From the NCBI RefSeq assembly GCF_000246855.1, contig NC_016609.1:1054001-1118000 (forward strand): DNA of 64,000 bases, in the 5' to 3' direction. A program made the translations under genes and the position numbers. The notes beneath the pieces are model-generated. The model was given only the letters and a program-made list of their open reading frames with translations. It searched no databases and was not told where the DNA came from. Below, one piece after another: positions 34,139 to 42,338 of the stretch. This stretch comes from Niastella koreensis GR20-10. GTDB lineage: Bacteria > Bacteroidota > Bacteroidia > Chitinophagales > Chitinophagaceae. Numbering within the stretch: the stretch's first letter is position 1; every line of letters begins with the position of its first letter.

Positions 34139-34984
34139 ATGATTCATATAGTTTTTAACGAGCCGGATGTTGACGTGCTGAAGAAAGCCATCGAGCTCGA
34201 TGAAACATTACAGGGCGATGTGCTCCTGATAAAAGACGATTATGCCGTAGGTCCAATTAAGAATATATATGAGGAAGAAGGCATAGAAGCGCGCAAACAA
34301 TGGTGGCGCGAGGTGCTGGCCGGTGGCGATTATGACGGGAAGGTTGACATGTTTGAGGTAGACGATATGCAGGTGGTGGTTGACCTGATCGTAAAACTGG
34401 CGCTTAATATCGATGAAAAAGTATACATATGGGCTGCACAGAATAAACATGATGTAAGCGGTTATTACTGGCTCATGAGCCAATTGAAGGATTTTCAGGG
34501 CAGGTTATTTATTCTGTACCTGAACAACCTGCCTTTCATCAATGAAAAGGGTTTGATCTTCTATCCCGAATGGCTGAGCCAGATTCCGCCCAAAGAATTT
34601 TTGAAGGCCAAGAAATTAGCACGCCCCATTACGCTGAGCGAATTTGAAGTAGACCCCGATGAATGGACGCGTTTGCAGAATGAAGAGAAAGGCGTTCGAC
34701 TGCTGGAAGGTGGTAAGAAATTAGGGCAGAAGGACTATGATTTTTATGATGATGAATTGAAGAAATACATCACCAACGACTGGCAAAAGGCCAGCAGGAT
34801 CATCAACAACATGCTGAACAAAAGCAAGCAAACAACAGGCGATGCGTATCTGTTGTGGCGCCTGAAACAGATGATAGCCGCCGGCAGTTATGATGTACAG
34901 GGCGAGCTGAAGGGGATGAAGGATTTTGAGGTAAAGGGTAAATCAGTTCAGGCAGCGCCGGTAACAGAAGAAGCACCTCAATAA
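34139..34984 (+). CDS. DUF1835 (plus DUF3658) domain protein
   Basis: A 281-residue cytoplasmic protein that opens with MIHIVFNEPDVDVLKKAI and contains DDYAVGPIKNIY and ARKQWWREVL. These match the DUF1835 family, usually paired with a C-terminal DUF3658 (ITNDWQKASRIINNML region). The biochemical role is unknown. It lies between parE and parC on the same strand, 88 bases after parE and five bases before the next small gene, so the cluster parE - DUF1835 - DUF4260 - parC is one transcription direction and possibly one operon. Confidence 0.8.
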   Translation: MIHIVFNEPDVDVLKKAIELDETLQGDVLLIKDDYAVGPIKNIYEEEGIEARKQWWREVLAGGDYDGKVDMFEVDDMQVVVDLIVKLALNIDEKVYIWAAQNKHDVSGYYWLMSQLKDFQGRLFILYLNNLPFINEKGLIFYPEWLSQIPPKEFLKAKKLARPITLSEFEVDPDEWTRLQNEEKGVRLLEGGKKLGQKDYDFYDDELKKYITNDWQKASRIINNMLNKSKQTTGDAYLLWRLKQMIAAGSYDVQGELKGMKDFEVKGKSVQAAPVTEEAPQ

Positions 34985-34989
34985 ATACT

Positions 34990-35349
34990 ATGAAAAGAAC
35001 AATAGCCCTGGAAGAAGCAGCAATGTTTGGCCTGAGTATTTTCCTTTTTGGGAAATTATCTTTTGCCTGGTGGTGGTACCTGGTGCTTATTCTTACACCT
35101 GATTTTAGTGCGTTGGGGTATTTGGTAAATACACGTATTGGCGCCATATCGTACAACTTCTTTCATCATAAGGCGGTTGCCATCATAGTGTATATTGCCG
35201 GATTTTATTTGAATAATGAAGTGGTACAATTGATAGGTTTGATCTTATTTGGTCATTCAAGTATGGACAGAATGTTGGGCTATGGACTTAAATATCCGGA
35301 TAGTTTTCAGAACACACATTTGGGTATGATTGGAAAGAAGAGTAAATAA
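34990..35349 (+). CDS. DUF4260 small membrane protein
   Basis: A 119-residue protein with three or four hydrophobic segments and the conserved polar signature of DUF4260: LEEAAMFGLSIFLF, WWWYLVLILTPDFSALGYL, YNFFHHKA, and FGHSSMDRMLGYGLKYP with a late His-rich tail. The function is unknown. It starts five bases after the DUF1835 gene and ends 95 bases before parC. Confidence 0.85.
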   Translation: MKRTIALEEAAMFGLSIFLFGKLSFAWWWYLVLILTPDFSALGYLVNTRIGAISYNFFHHKAVAIIVYIAGFYLNNEVVQLIGLILFGHSSMDRMLGYGLKYPDSFQNTHLGMIGKKSK

Positions 35350-35444
35350 GATGTGAATTTAGATAAATATGACGCAGTAGTAGCTAAATGCCGCTACTTT
35401 AAAAAGTTTGACGAAGATTTTGAATCAATAGTATTGAACTAACT

Positions 35445-37970
35445 ATGGCAAAAAGTAAAGACAATAGTTTTTTACAACAACAGGGCGATACAGGGGTAAC
35501 CGGTCAGTATAAAACCTGGTTCCTTGACTATGCCTCGTATGTGATCCTTGAAAGAGCCGTGCCGGCTGTGGAAGACGGGTTAAAGCCTGTACAGCGCCGT
35601 ATCCTGTATGCGATGAAAGAAATGGATGATGGCCGTTTTAATAAAGTGGCCAACATCATTGGGCAAAGTATGCAATACCACCCCCATGGCGACGCCAGTA
35701 TTGGTGATGCACTGGTGAACATGGGTCAAAAAGACCTGTTGATAGAAACCCAGGGTAACTGGGGCGATGTGCGTACGGGTGATGATGCTGCCGCTGCCCG
35801 TTATATTGAAGCAAGACTGAGCCGTTTTGCACTGGATGTTGCCTTTAATGCCAAAACCACCGAGTGGGCCGTAAGTTATGATGGTCGTAAAAATGAACCC
35901 GTAACGCTGCCCATGAAATTCCCGTTACTGCTGGCGCATGGCGCCGAAGGTATTGCGGTTGGTTTGGCCACTAAAATATTACCCCATAATTTTTGTGAGA
36001 TCTTAGAAGCGGCCATCAAATACCTGCGTGGCAAGAAATTTGAGCTGGTGCCCGATTTTCAAACTGCCGGGATGATTGACGTTACCAACTACAACGAAGG
36101 TAAACGCGGCGGTAAAGTACGGGTACGCGCCCATATTGAAGAAGTGGATAAGAAAACACTCGCTATCCGCGACGTTCCGTATGGTGTTACCACCACCCAG
36201 TTGATGGATTCTATTGTGAAAGCCAATGACCAGGGTAAGATCAAGATCAAAAAAGTAACGGATAATACCGCTGCTGAAGTAGAAGTGCTGATCGATCTGG
36301 CGCCGGGCATTTCACCCGATATCACCATCGATGCCCTGTATGCCTTCACCGATTGTGAAGTAAGCATTTCACCAAACGCCTGTGTGATCGTTGATAAAAA
36401 ACCAACTTTCATCAGCGTTCACGAACTGCTGCGCATATCGGCCGAGAACACCAAAGAATTACTGAAACGCGAGCTGGAAATAAAGCTGGCCGAGTTGCAG
36501 GAGAAATGGCATTACACCTCGCTCGAAAAGATCTTCTTTGAAGAAAAGATCTATAAAGAGCTGGAGAAGCGCTATGCTACCTGGGAAAAGGTGCTGGATG
36601 GCATTACCGAAGCCTTCAAACCTTTCCGCAAACAGCTTCGCCGCGATATTACCCGCGAAGACATTGTAAAGCTGACAGAGAAACCGGTTCGCCGTATCTA
36701 TAAACTGGATATTGAAGAACTGGATGCACAGATAAAGGGACTGGATAAAGAGATCAAACAGGTTAAGCACGATTTGAATAACCTGATTGACTTTGCCGTT
36801 GCGTATTACGAAAACCTGCTGCAGAAATATGGCAAGGGTCGTGAGCGCAAAACCGAGATCAAACTGTTTGAAGCCATTCAGGCAAAACAGGTGGCCATTG
36901 CTAACACCAAGTTGTACGTGAACCGTGCCGATGGTTTTATTGGCAGCGGTTTGAAGAAGGATGAATTTGTAGTGGATTGTTCTTCGCTCGATGATATCAT
37001 CGCTTTTACCCGTTCAGGTAAAATGAAAGTTGTAAAGGTGAGCGACAAAGCCTTTATTGGCAAGGACATTATACACGTGGCCGTTTTCCAGAAGAACGAC
37101 GAGCGTACCACTTACAACATGATGTATGTTGATGGTAAAACTGGCATCACCTACGCCAAGCGTTTTAATGTAACCGGTATTACACGCGATAAAGAATACG
37201 ATCTCGCTAATAAAGGGGCTGAGAAAACAAAAGTACATTACTTCAGCGCCAACCCAAATGGCGAAGCGGAAGTAGTAAAAGTTATACTGGACCCCAACAG
37301 TCCGGCGCGTAAAAAAGAGTTTGATTTCTATTTTGAAGAACTGGAGATCAAGGCCCGCCAGAGTTTGGGTAACCAGGTAACCAAGTTCAGAGTTAAAAAT
37401 GTTAAGTTCAAAGAAGCAGGTAAATCAACCCTGGGCGGTAAAAAGCTGTGGTTCGACGATCAGTTCGGCCGCTTAAGTACAGAAGCTAAAGGGCAATACC
37501 TCGGCAGCTTCCAGCCTGATGACAAGATCTTCGTTGTTTACAAAGACGGTAACTACGAGATCACCGATCAGGAGCTGACGCAGAAGTTCGATATTGAAAA
37601 AGTGATCCAGATAGAGAAATTCAACCCCGAGAAAACGGTAACGGCTATTTACCTGGATAACGACAAACAGCAGTTCAACGTAAAACGTTTCAATATTGAA
37701 ACCACTACTTTACGTAACAAGTTCATGCTGATTAAAGAAGGCGAGGGCAATTACCTGGAAGCGGTGACCACGCATCCTGAACCAATTGTGCAAATAAAAA
37801 CGGGCCGTGGCGCACAGGTGCGCACCCAGAAGATCAAGATTGCCGATATGGTAGAGGTAATGGGCTGGAAAGCGGTTGGTACCAAACTGGCCGACTTCAG
37901 CAAGAGCACTGAGTTTGAATGGACGATGAAGGAGCAAAAAGAAGATCCGGAACAACCGGAACTGTTCTAA
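35445..37970 (+). CDS. parC: DNA topoisomerase IV subunit A
   Basis: An 841-residue type IIA topoisomerase A subunit. The breakage-reunion domain covers residues about 20-470, with the catalytic Tyr in DAAAARYIEARLS and the QRRILYAM and YHPHGDASIGDALVNM motifs. A coiled-coil region is at 340-470, and C-terminal beta-pinwheel repeats run from about 490. It pairs with ParE upstream. The long acidic C-terminal tail (EDPEQPELF) is typical of Bacteroidota homologues. A composite heptamer element starts seven bases after the stop, then a hairpin terminator. Confidence 0.93.
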   Translation: MAKSKDNSFLQQQGDTGVTGQYKTWFLDYASYVILERAVPAVEDGLKPVQRRILYAMKEMDDGRFNKVANIIGQSMQYHPHGDASIGDALVNMGQKDLLIETQGNWGDVRTGDDAAAARYIEARLSRFALDVAFNAKTTEWAVSYDGRKNEPVTLPMKFPLLLAHGAEGIAVGLATKILPHNFCEILEAAIKYLRGKKFELVPDFQTAGMIDVTNYNEGKRGGKVRVRAHIEEVDKKTLAIRDVPYGVTTTQLMDSIVKANDQGKIKIKKVTDNTAAEVEVLIDLAPGISPDITIDALYAFTDCEVSISPNACVIVDKKPTFISVHELLRISAENTKELLKRELEIKLAELQEKWHYTSLEKIFFEEKIYKELEKRYATWEKVLDGITEAFKPFRKQLRRDITREDIVKLTEKPVRRIYKLDIEELDAQIKGLDKEIKQVKHDLNNLIDFAVAYYENLLQKYGKGRERKTEIKLFEAIQAKQVAIANTKLYVNRADGFIGSGLKKDEFVVDCSSLDDIIAFTRSGKMKVVKVSDKAFIGKDIIHVAVFQKNDERTTYNMMYVDGKTGITYAKRFNVTGITRDKEYDLANKGAEKTKVHYFSANPNGEAEVVKVILDPNSPARKKEFDFYFEELEIKARQSLGNQVTKFRVKNVKFKEAGKSTLGGKKLWFDDQFGRLSTEAKGQYLGSFQPDDKIFVVYKDGNYEITDQELTQKFDIEKVIQIEKFNPEKTVTAIYLDNDKQQFNVKRFNIETTTLRNKFMLIKEGEGNYLEAVTTHPEPIVQIKTGRGAQVRTQKIKIADMVEVMGWKAVGTKLADFSKSTEFEWTMKEQKEDPEQPELF

Positions 37971-37977
37971 AGGCAGG

Positions 37978-38048
37978 TGAAAGCTGTAAGGTTAAAGCCT
38001 AAAGCCAATACACCCCGACGCGGAAACGCGGAACCTGGAATTCGAAAC
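37978..38048 (+). repeat. 3'-end composite repeat: heptamers - core - GAAC heptamers (copy 2, after parC)
   Basis: Units TGAAAGC, TGTAAGG, TTAAAGC, CTAAAGC (37978-38005) are followed by the core AATACACCCCGACGCGGAAA (38007-38026). A second 7-base run CGGAAAC, GCGGAAC, CTGGAAT, TCGAAAC ends at 38048. It has the same order and orientation relative to the upstream gene as at 58000-58082. Confidence 0.88.
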
Positions 38049-38063
38049 TTCTAAATAAAAACT

Positions 38064-38090
38064 AAGGCCTCCCGATTACCGGGAGGCCTT
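38064..38090. terminator. Hairpin terminator downstream of parC
   Basis: Perfect 11-bp stem AAGGCCTCCCG / CGGGAGGCCTT around ATTAC, followed on the forward strand by TTTTGC. It can also serve the reverse-strand gene ending at 38143. Confidence 0.9.
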
Positions 38091-38108
38091 TTGCTATTAT
38101 TGTATTTG

Positions 38109-38142
38109 TATTTCCATTAGCACATTAGCTAATTAGTTTTCG
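38109..38142 (-). repeat. CTAATG octamer tract at a gene 3' end
   Basis: On the reverse strand, directly after the stop at 38143: CTAATTAG, CTAATGTG, then CTAATGG and AAATAC. TTAG recurs at 38117, 38125 and 38133, an exact 8-base period. The units match those after holA (55576-55615). Confidence 0.8.
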
Positions 38143-39141
38143 CTAGTGTCGCGATATTCGTTTCCTGATACGCACGGTGGCGTTTTGGGTGAAAGAGCTG
38201 GAGAGAAATACCTCAAACCGGGAAATGCCATCGGTAACTACCATTAAAGCCGTGTTGGGTGGTATGCGGCCCAGGTTTTCGGCAAATAAACTCACTTCGT
38301 TTACATCCTTGCTGTTATCGAGGGTAAGATAAATATTCACTGCGCGGGCGGTGAGCTCCTGGTGGGTAATTACGGGCTGGCCGTTCAGGAAAACGGTAAC
38401 GGTATCACCGTCGATCTCCCCATTATCATACAGGCTGATGCGAATGGAATCGCTGCCAATTTCAAGGTCTTTTGTATACGCGATCTTTCTTCGGGTGAAC
38501 TGGGCAACCAGGTTCCGTTCGCTGTAGGCATCGATGGCGCTGTCGGTGATCTTAACCGGGGCTATACTGGCAGTTCCAGTGGTTGAGATAGGAGCGCTGT
38601 TTACAACCGGCATGCTGGATTTTACCACCACATCTTCACGTTGCGGCATCCAGAACCGTTTGCCTACAATGCTGCTGCTCAGCATGCTATCCAGGTTTTT
38701 GGTAGCCACGTCCATGGTAAAGTTTACCCGCATTTCGGGGCAGGTATACTTGTATTTGTCAATGGTCACAAACGACCCGTTCATAGAGCTTTTTACTTTA
38801 CTTACCCGGAAAGTGCCTTCAAAATCCATCATACATTCGGCACCGTTCTGGGTGCCCCGGCTCTGGTAAAACAGCATGGGCAGGTTTTTAATGCTTACCT
38901 GCCTGGTAGTTTGGTCGTAGGTACCCCGAACAAAAAAGCTTTGATATGTATCTTTAAAATAATAGCCAAAAACGCCTTCTACCGAGCTTCCCTTTTGTTT
39001 TAATACCAGTTCTGTAAGATAGTTATTGTAAACGCCTTGCGTTACCACATCTGCCTTACCATACCAGGAGCCCGATATAGATTGGGAAAAAGCAAACCTT
39101 CCGGTTACTAATAATAAGAGAACCAAAATAATGCGTAGCAT
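38143..39141 (-). CDS. Secreted protein of unknown function
   Basis: A 332-residue protein with a signal peptide (about 1-20, ending FAFSQ). The N-terminal half (21-150) has alternating beta strands with GSWYGKADV, VEGVFGYYFKDTY, CMMDFEGTFRVS and TIDKYKYTCPEM, like small lipocalin/beta-clam domains. The C-terminal half (225-320) looks like an Ig-like domain (DSIRISLYDNGEIDGDTVTVFLNG, VNEVSLFAENLGRIPPNTALMVV). I do not recognise a named family, though the C-terminal segment recurs in Bacteroidota secreted proteins. It is monocistronic, and its stop is immediately followed by an octamer tract. Confidence 0.72.
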   Translation of the reverse strand: MLRIILVLLLLVTGRFAFSQSISGSWYGKADVVTQGVYNNYLTELVLKQKGSSVEGVFGYYFKDTYQSFFVRGTYDQTTRQVSIKNLPMLFYQSRGTQNGAECMMDFEGTFRVSKVKSSMNGSFVTIDKYKYTCPEMRVNFTMDVATKNLDSMLSSSIVGKRFWMPQREDVVVKSSMPVVNSAPISTTGTASIAPVKITDSAIDAYSERNLVAQFTRRKIAYTKDLEIGSDSIRISLYDNGEIDGDTVTVFLNGQPVITHQELTARAVNIYLTLDNSKDVNEVSLFAENLGRIPPNTALMVVTDGISRFEVFLSSSFTQNATVRIRKRISRH

Positions 39142-39647
39142 ATGTTAATTTAAGTAGAAAAATCAAGCCAAGCAATAAATTGCAAATTTCTTAATACGAA
39201 ATGCCTCCGTTAAGTAAATGCCAGTGTTGGGTACTTAACGATTTTCTAATCGGCCTATGGCTTGTTCCTGGGTGGGTGTTTTTCAACCGGATATTGTAAT
39301 CGGAAGGGTACAGATTAAAGGTGTGCCATTATCAGGCAGTATATGCCTGCCTACAAAAATATATCGGAGTTTTCAATTCTCAGAGTAATCGGGAAACTGT
39401 GTGGAAAATAAATTAGTTAATTAGTATATTTCAGTGGTGCGGTAGTAATTATACGTGTGATTTCTGTGGTTAATGAGGAAAGCTGCAAGCTTCAAGCAAA
39501 TACAAGCTGAAAGGCGAAAGCAAAAAGGTAAAAGAAAATCCCATTCCGGCTCTAATGCCCTTTATCAACTCTGTCAACTATTTCAACCTTTTTCTTAATT
39601 CCTCTATGCCTCACTTCAAGCCCTTGTTAACCTGTCAACAAGTCAAC
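39142..39647. other. Intergenic region with three repeat tracts
   Basis: 506 bases between two reverse-strand genes. The left half is featureless and presumably holds the promoter of the gene starting at 39141. The right half (39481-39647) is almost wholly made of periodic tracts described separately. No ORF or RNA gene is seen. Confidence 0.7.
39481..39525 (+). repeat. AAAGC heptamer tract
   Basis: Two in-phase 7-base runs: AGCTGCA, AGCTTCA, AGCAAAT (39481-39501) and AGCTGAA, AGGCGAA, AGCAAAA (39505-39525). It belongs to the same family as at 30053-30087 and 58000-58034, without the core. Confidence 0.8.
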
Positions 39648-39650
39648 TTA
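39565..39650 (+). repeat. TCAAC tract at the smpB 3' end (9-base then 8-base period)
   Basis: TCAAC at 39565, 39574 and 39583 (9-base period) is followed by CTTTTTC and a spacer. TTAAC/TCAAC then recurs at 39627, 39635 and 39643 (8-base period), running up to the smpB stop. The tract at 63781-63855 has the same order and spacing change. Confidence 0.82.
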
Positions 39651-40085
39651 CTTAATATACCGTTTAAGCTCCCGATCATTATCCCGCTGCTTGATAGTCT
39701 CCCGCTTATCGTAATTCTTTTTACCCTTAGCCAGGCCAATTTCCATTTTCACAAATCCCCGCTCGTTAAAGAAAATCCGTAATGGAATGATGGAGTAACC
39801 TCTTTCTTTCATCTTGGCCTCCAGTTTCCGCAACTCCTTTCTGTTTAACAGCAATTTGCGTTCCCGAACCGGGTCATGGATGTAGAGTGAGCTGTGAGAG
39901 TACTGGGCAATGTGAAAGCTTTTGACCCACAATTCGCCCCTGTGAAAAAAACAGTAGCTGTCGTTGAAGCTGGCGCGTCCGGCGCGCAGCGATTTCACTT
40001 CCGATCCCACCAATACCATACCCGCATCGTATTTATCTTCGATGAAATAATCGTGGTAAGCCGAGCGGTTCCTGATATCTGCCAT
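39648..40085 (-). CDS. smpB: SsrA-binding protein SmpB
   Basis: A 145-residue protein from ATG 40085 (MADIRNRSAYHDYFI); nine upstream bases are in frame but not family-like. It shows the SmpB hallmarks: AGMVLVGSEVKSLRAGRASFNDSYCFF, HIAQYSHSS, DPVRERKLLLNRKEL, LRIFFNERGFVKMEIGLAKGKKNYDKRETIK. It binds tmRNA and delivers it to stalled ribosomes for trans-translation. The ssrA gene itself is not visible in the window. The 81 bases upstream to the accD end contain a short CTTACTT-type heptamer tract. Confidence 0.97.
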   Translation of the reverse strand: MADIRNRSAYHDYFIEDKYDAGMVLVGSEVKSLRAGRASFNDSYCFFHRGELWVKSFHIAQYSHSSLYIHDPVRERKLLLNRKELRKLEAKMKERGYSIIPLRIFFNERGFVKMEIGLAKGKKNYDKRETIKQRDNDRELKRYIK

Positions 40086-40130
40086 AATAAACAAAAATAG
40101 GAAGTATGAAGCAAAAAGCGCCTTTCAGGC

Positions 40131-40155
40131 CTCTTACTTCATACTTCGCACTTAA
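40131..40155 (-). repeat. Short TACTTC heptamer tract between accD and smpB
   Basis: TACTTC, TACTTC and CACTTA recur every 7 bases from 40135 (40135, 40142, 40149), just beyond the accD stop at 40167. The matching inverted sequence GAAGTATGAAGC lies at 40111-40122. Confidence 0.65.
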
Positions 40156-40166
40156 ATATAACTGTA

Positions 40167-41078
40167 TTAATTCTTAAATAAGGATAATACCGTAGCTAAC
40201 TTTTCCTTCAATTCCTTCCGGGGAACAATGAAATCGAGGAACCCGTGTTCCAGTAAGAATTCGCTTCGCTGGAAGCCTTCGGGCAGGTCCTTTTTAATTG
40301 TTTCCTTAATAACGCGCGGACCGGCAAAACCGATCAGGGCGCCTGGTTCGGCAATATTCAGATCGCCGAGCATCCCGAACGAAGCCGAAATACCACCAAA
40401 CGATGGGTCGGTTTGTAAGGAGATATATGGAATTTTTGCATCTGTTAACTGCGATAATTTACCCGACACCTTCGCCAGCTGCATCAGCGAGAAGGCGCTT
40501 TCCATCATGCGGGCGCCGCCTGATTTACAAATGATCATCATGGGTATTTTTTCTTCCAGGCACACGTCGATAGCGCGGGCTATGCGTTCACCCATTACAC
40601 TACCCAGGGAGCCGCCGATGAATTCAAAATCCATACAGCCTACCATAAAAGGAATTCCTTTCAGGTTCCCTTTTCCAATCCGGATGGAGTCGGTAATATC
40701 GGTTTTGGCCCAGATCTCGTCAAGGCGCTTTCCGTACGACTTCAGATCGGTGAAGTGAAGGAAGTCTTTGGAACGGATGTTCTCAAAGAGCACCTCGTAT
40801 TTATTATCGTCAAATAAAATTTCAAAGTATTCGGCGCTGCCGATGCGGTGGTGGTGCGTACACTTAGGACAAACAAATAGGTTTTCCCGCAGTTCGGTCA
40901 TGGTGCAGATGTAGCCGCACTCGGGGCATTTGCTCCATAAACCTTCCGGTGTTTCCTTCTTTTCAGCGGTACTGGTTGTGATACCTTTCTTAATGCGTTT
41001 GAACCAGCTTCTTTTGGTCTCTTCACCGGCACCGTCTTCGCCTGCTAAGTTGGCTTCAAAATCCTCTTCCTGTTTCAT
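40167..41078 (-). CDS. accD: Acetyl-CoA carboxylase carboxyltransferase subunit beta
   Basis: A 303-residue protein with the N-terminal four-cysteine zinc ribbon (CPECGYIC and VCPKCTHHHR). The carboxyltransferase fold follows (YGKRLDEIWAKTDITDSI, VGCMDFEFIGGSLGSVMGERI, KSGGARMMESAFSLMQLAK, QTDPSFGGISASFGMLGD, GFAGPRVIKETI). It forms the beta half of the carboxyltransferase that makes malonyl-CoA for fatty-acid synthesis; accA is not in the window. It is probably transcribed alone or with smpB, 81 bases downstream on the same strand. Confidence 0.97.
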   Translation of the reverse strand: MKQEEDFEANLAGEDGAGEETKRSWFKRIKKGITTSTAEKKETPEGLWSKCPECGYICTMTELRENLFVCPKCTHHHRIGSAEYFEILFDDNKYEVLFENIRSKDFLHFTDLKSYGKRLDEIWAKTDITDSIRIGKGNLKGIPFMVGCMDFEFIGGSLGSVMGERIARAIDVCLEEKIPMMIICKSGGARMMESAFSLMQLAKVSGKLSQLTDAKIPYISLQTDPSFGGISASFGMLGDLNIAEPGALIGFAGPRVIKETIKKDLPEGFQRSEFLLEHGFLDFIVPRKELKEKLATVLSLFKN

Positions 41079-41547
41079 TAAGTAGATTTAAAAGGGGCTA
41101 AAGATAGGGATTTTAACAAAATGAGTCCGAATCTCAATCTTTTATACCTCCGTAACGCTAAAACGGCCTAAGTATTTTACTTTATGAAAATCATTCTTTA
41201 GGGTTGATTTAACGGGACAAATCAGGATGGTTTTCAGGAAAATTTTAACAGGGTGTTGATTTTTAAGCTTGCTGCGTTAAATTTGCGGCAAATTTAGTTG
41301 GCTGCCTTCAGCGATGGATTTTAAAAGTTCTTTGTTCTTTAACCTATCTCGATCTAATGCAGGTGTGCTTTATACCCCCTAAACAGCAAGTATAATAAAT
41401 ACCTGTGCCCTTAACCTTTTTTCAGATGAAACGTCCCTGGCAAATTTCATTATAGATAGAGGGCGATGATAATTTTGCCGGACGCGATCACTGGTTTGCT
41501 GGCAGGCATTCGGTGTGGACCTATACTATCAATTAATTCATTTTCGC
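41079..41547. other. Divergent intergenic region accD / succinate dehydrogenase
   Basis: 469 bases without a convincing ORF. Near its right end, TAATTTTG (41470-41477) matches the -7 consensus TAnnTTTG. Nothing else is recognised. Confidence 0.6.
41470..41477 (+). promoter_or_regulatory. Candidate -7 box of the succinate dehydrogenase operon
   Basis: TAATTTTG matches TAnnTTTG, 71 bases upstream of the sdhC start. No TTG at the -33 position is apparent. Confidence 0.45.
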
Positions 41548-42264
41548 ATGAAATGGTCTGAGTTCTTCACGTCTTCGGTAGGTAAAAAGTTTGTTATGGC
41601 CTTTACCGGGTTGTTCCTGATCTCGTTTTTGATCGTACACGCAGGGATCAATGCCTGTATCTGGGCTGATCTGGTTGATCCAAATGACAACGGTGAAATG
41701 TTTAACAAAGCGGCCCATTTTATGGGAGCGTCTTATGTGATCCGCATTATGGAAATCGGTCTCTTCATTGGCATCCTCGCTCACATTGTACAGGGTTATA
41801 TGCTCGAAGTACAGAACAGGGCCCGCCGCAAAAAAGGTTACCAGGTAGCTATGGGCAGCAAAGGCAGCGCCTGGTACAGAAAGTCAATGGGCTTACTGGG
41901 TACGCTCATTCTGCTTTTCCTCATCATCCATCTTAACAACTTCTGGGTTCCTTCCCGCATTACTTATGAAACAACACTGGGTGAAGTAACGTATAACAAC
42001 GGTGCTCCCATGCACGACTTATACACCCGCATGTTACTGGTGTTCTCAAATGGCTGGGAAGTGGTATTATATATCGCCGCCTGTTTTTCTCTGGCCTGGC
42101 ACTTGCTGCATGGTTTCCAGAGTTCGTTCAGAACTATTGGCGTGCACAACAAGAAATATGTGGCCATGGCTAAAGGCGCAGGCGTTGTTTTTTCAATCTT
42201 CATTTCTTTACTGTTTGCATTGATGCCCATCAGTATCTATTTTGGTTGGGTGAACAATAATTAA
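41548..42264 (+). CDS. sdhC: Succinate dehydrogenase cytochrome b subunit
   Basis: A 238-residue membrane subunit from ATG 41548 (MKWSEFFTSSVGKKFVMAF); the frame extends to 41515 but the first residues are not family-like. It has five transmembrane helices with conserved His residues expected to ligate haem b (ISFLIVHAGIN, NKAAHFMGASYV, ILAHIVQGYMLE, LAWHLLHGFQSSFRTIG). This single large b subunit is the type used by Bacteroidota and epsilonproteobacteria. It anchors the flavoprotein and iron-sulfur subunits, which follow in the same operon, and passes electrons to menaquinone. Confidence 0.95.
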   Translation: MKWSEFFTSSVGKKFVMAFTGLFLISFLIVHAGINACIWADLVDPNDNGEMFNKAAHFMGASYVIRIMEIGLFIGILAHIVQGYMLEVQNRARRKKGYQVAMGSKGSAWYRKSMGLLGTLILLFLIIHLNNFWVPSRITYETTLGEVTYNNGAPMHDLYTRMLLVFSNGWEVVLYIAACFSLAWHLLHGFQSSFRTIGVHNKKYVAMAKGAGVVFSIFISLLFALMPISIYFGWVNNN

Positions 42265-42338
42265 GAATAATAGTTAAGAAGTTCTTCCTTACAACCATTT
42301 GACTGTTTACGAAATTTAAAAACAAGAAATTTTAGGAT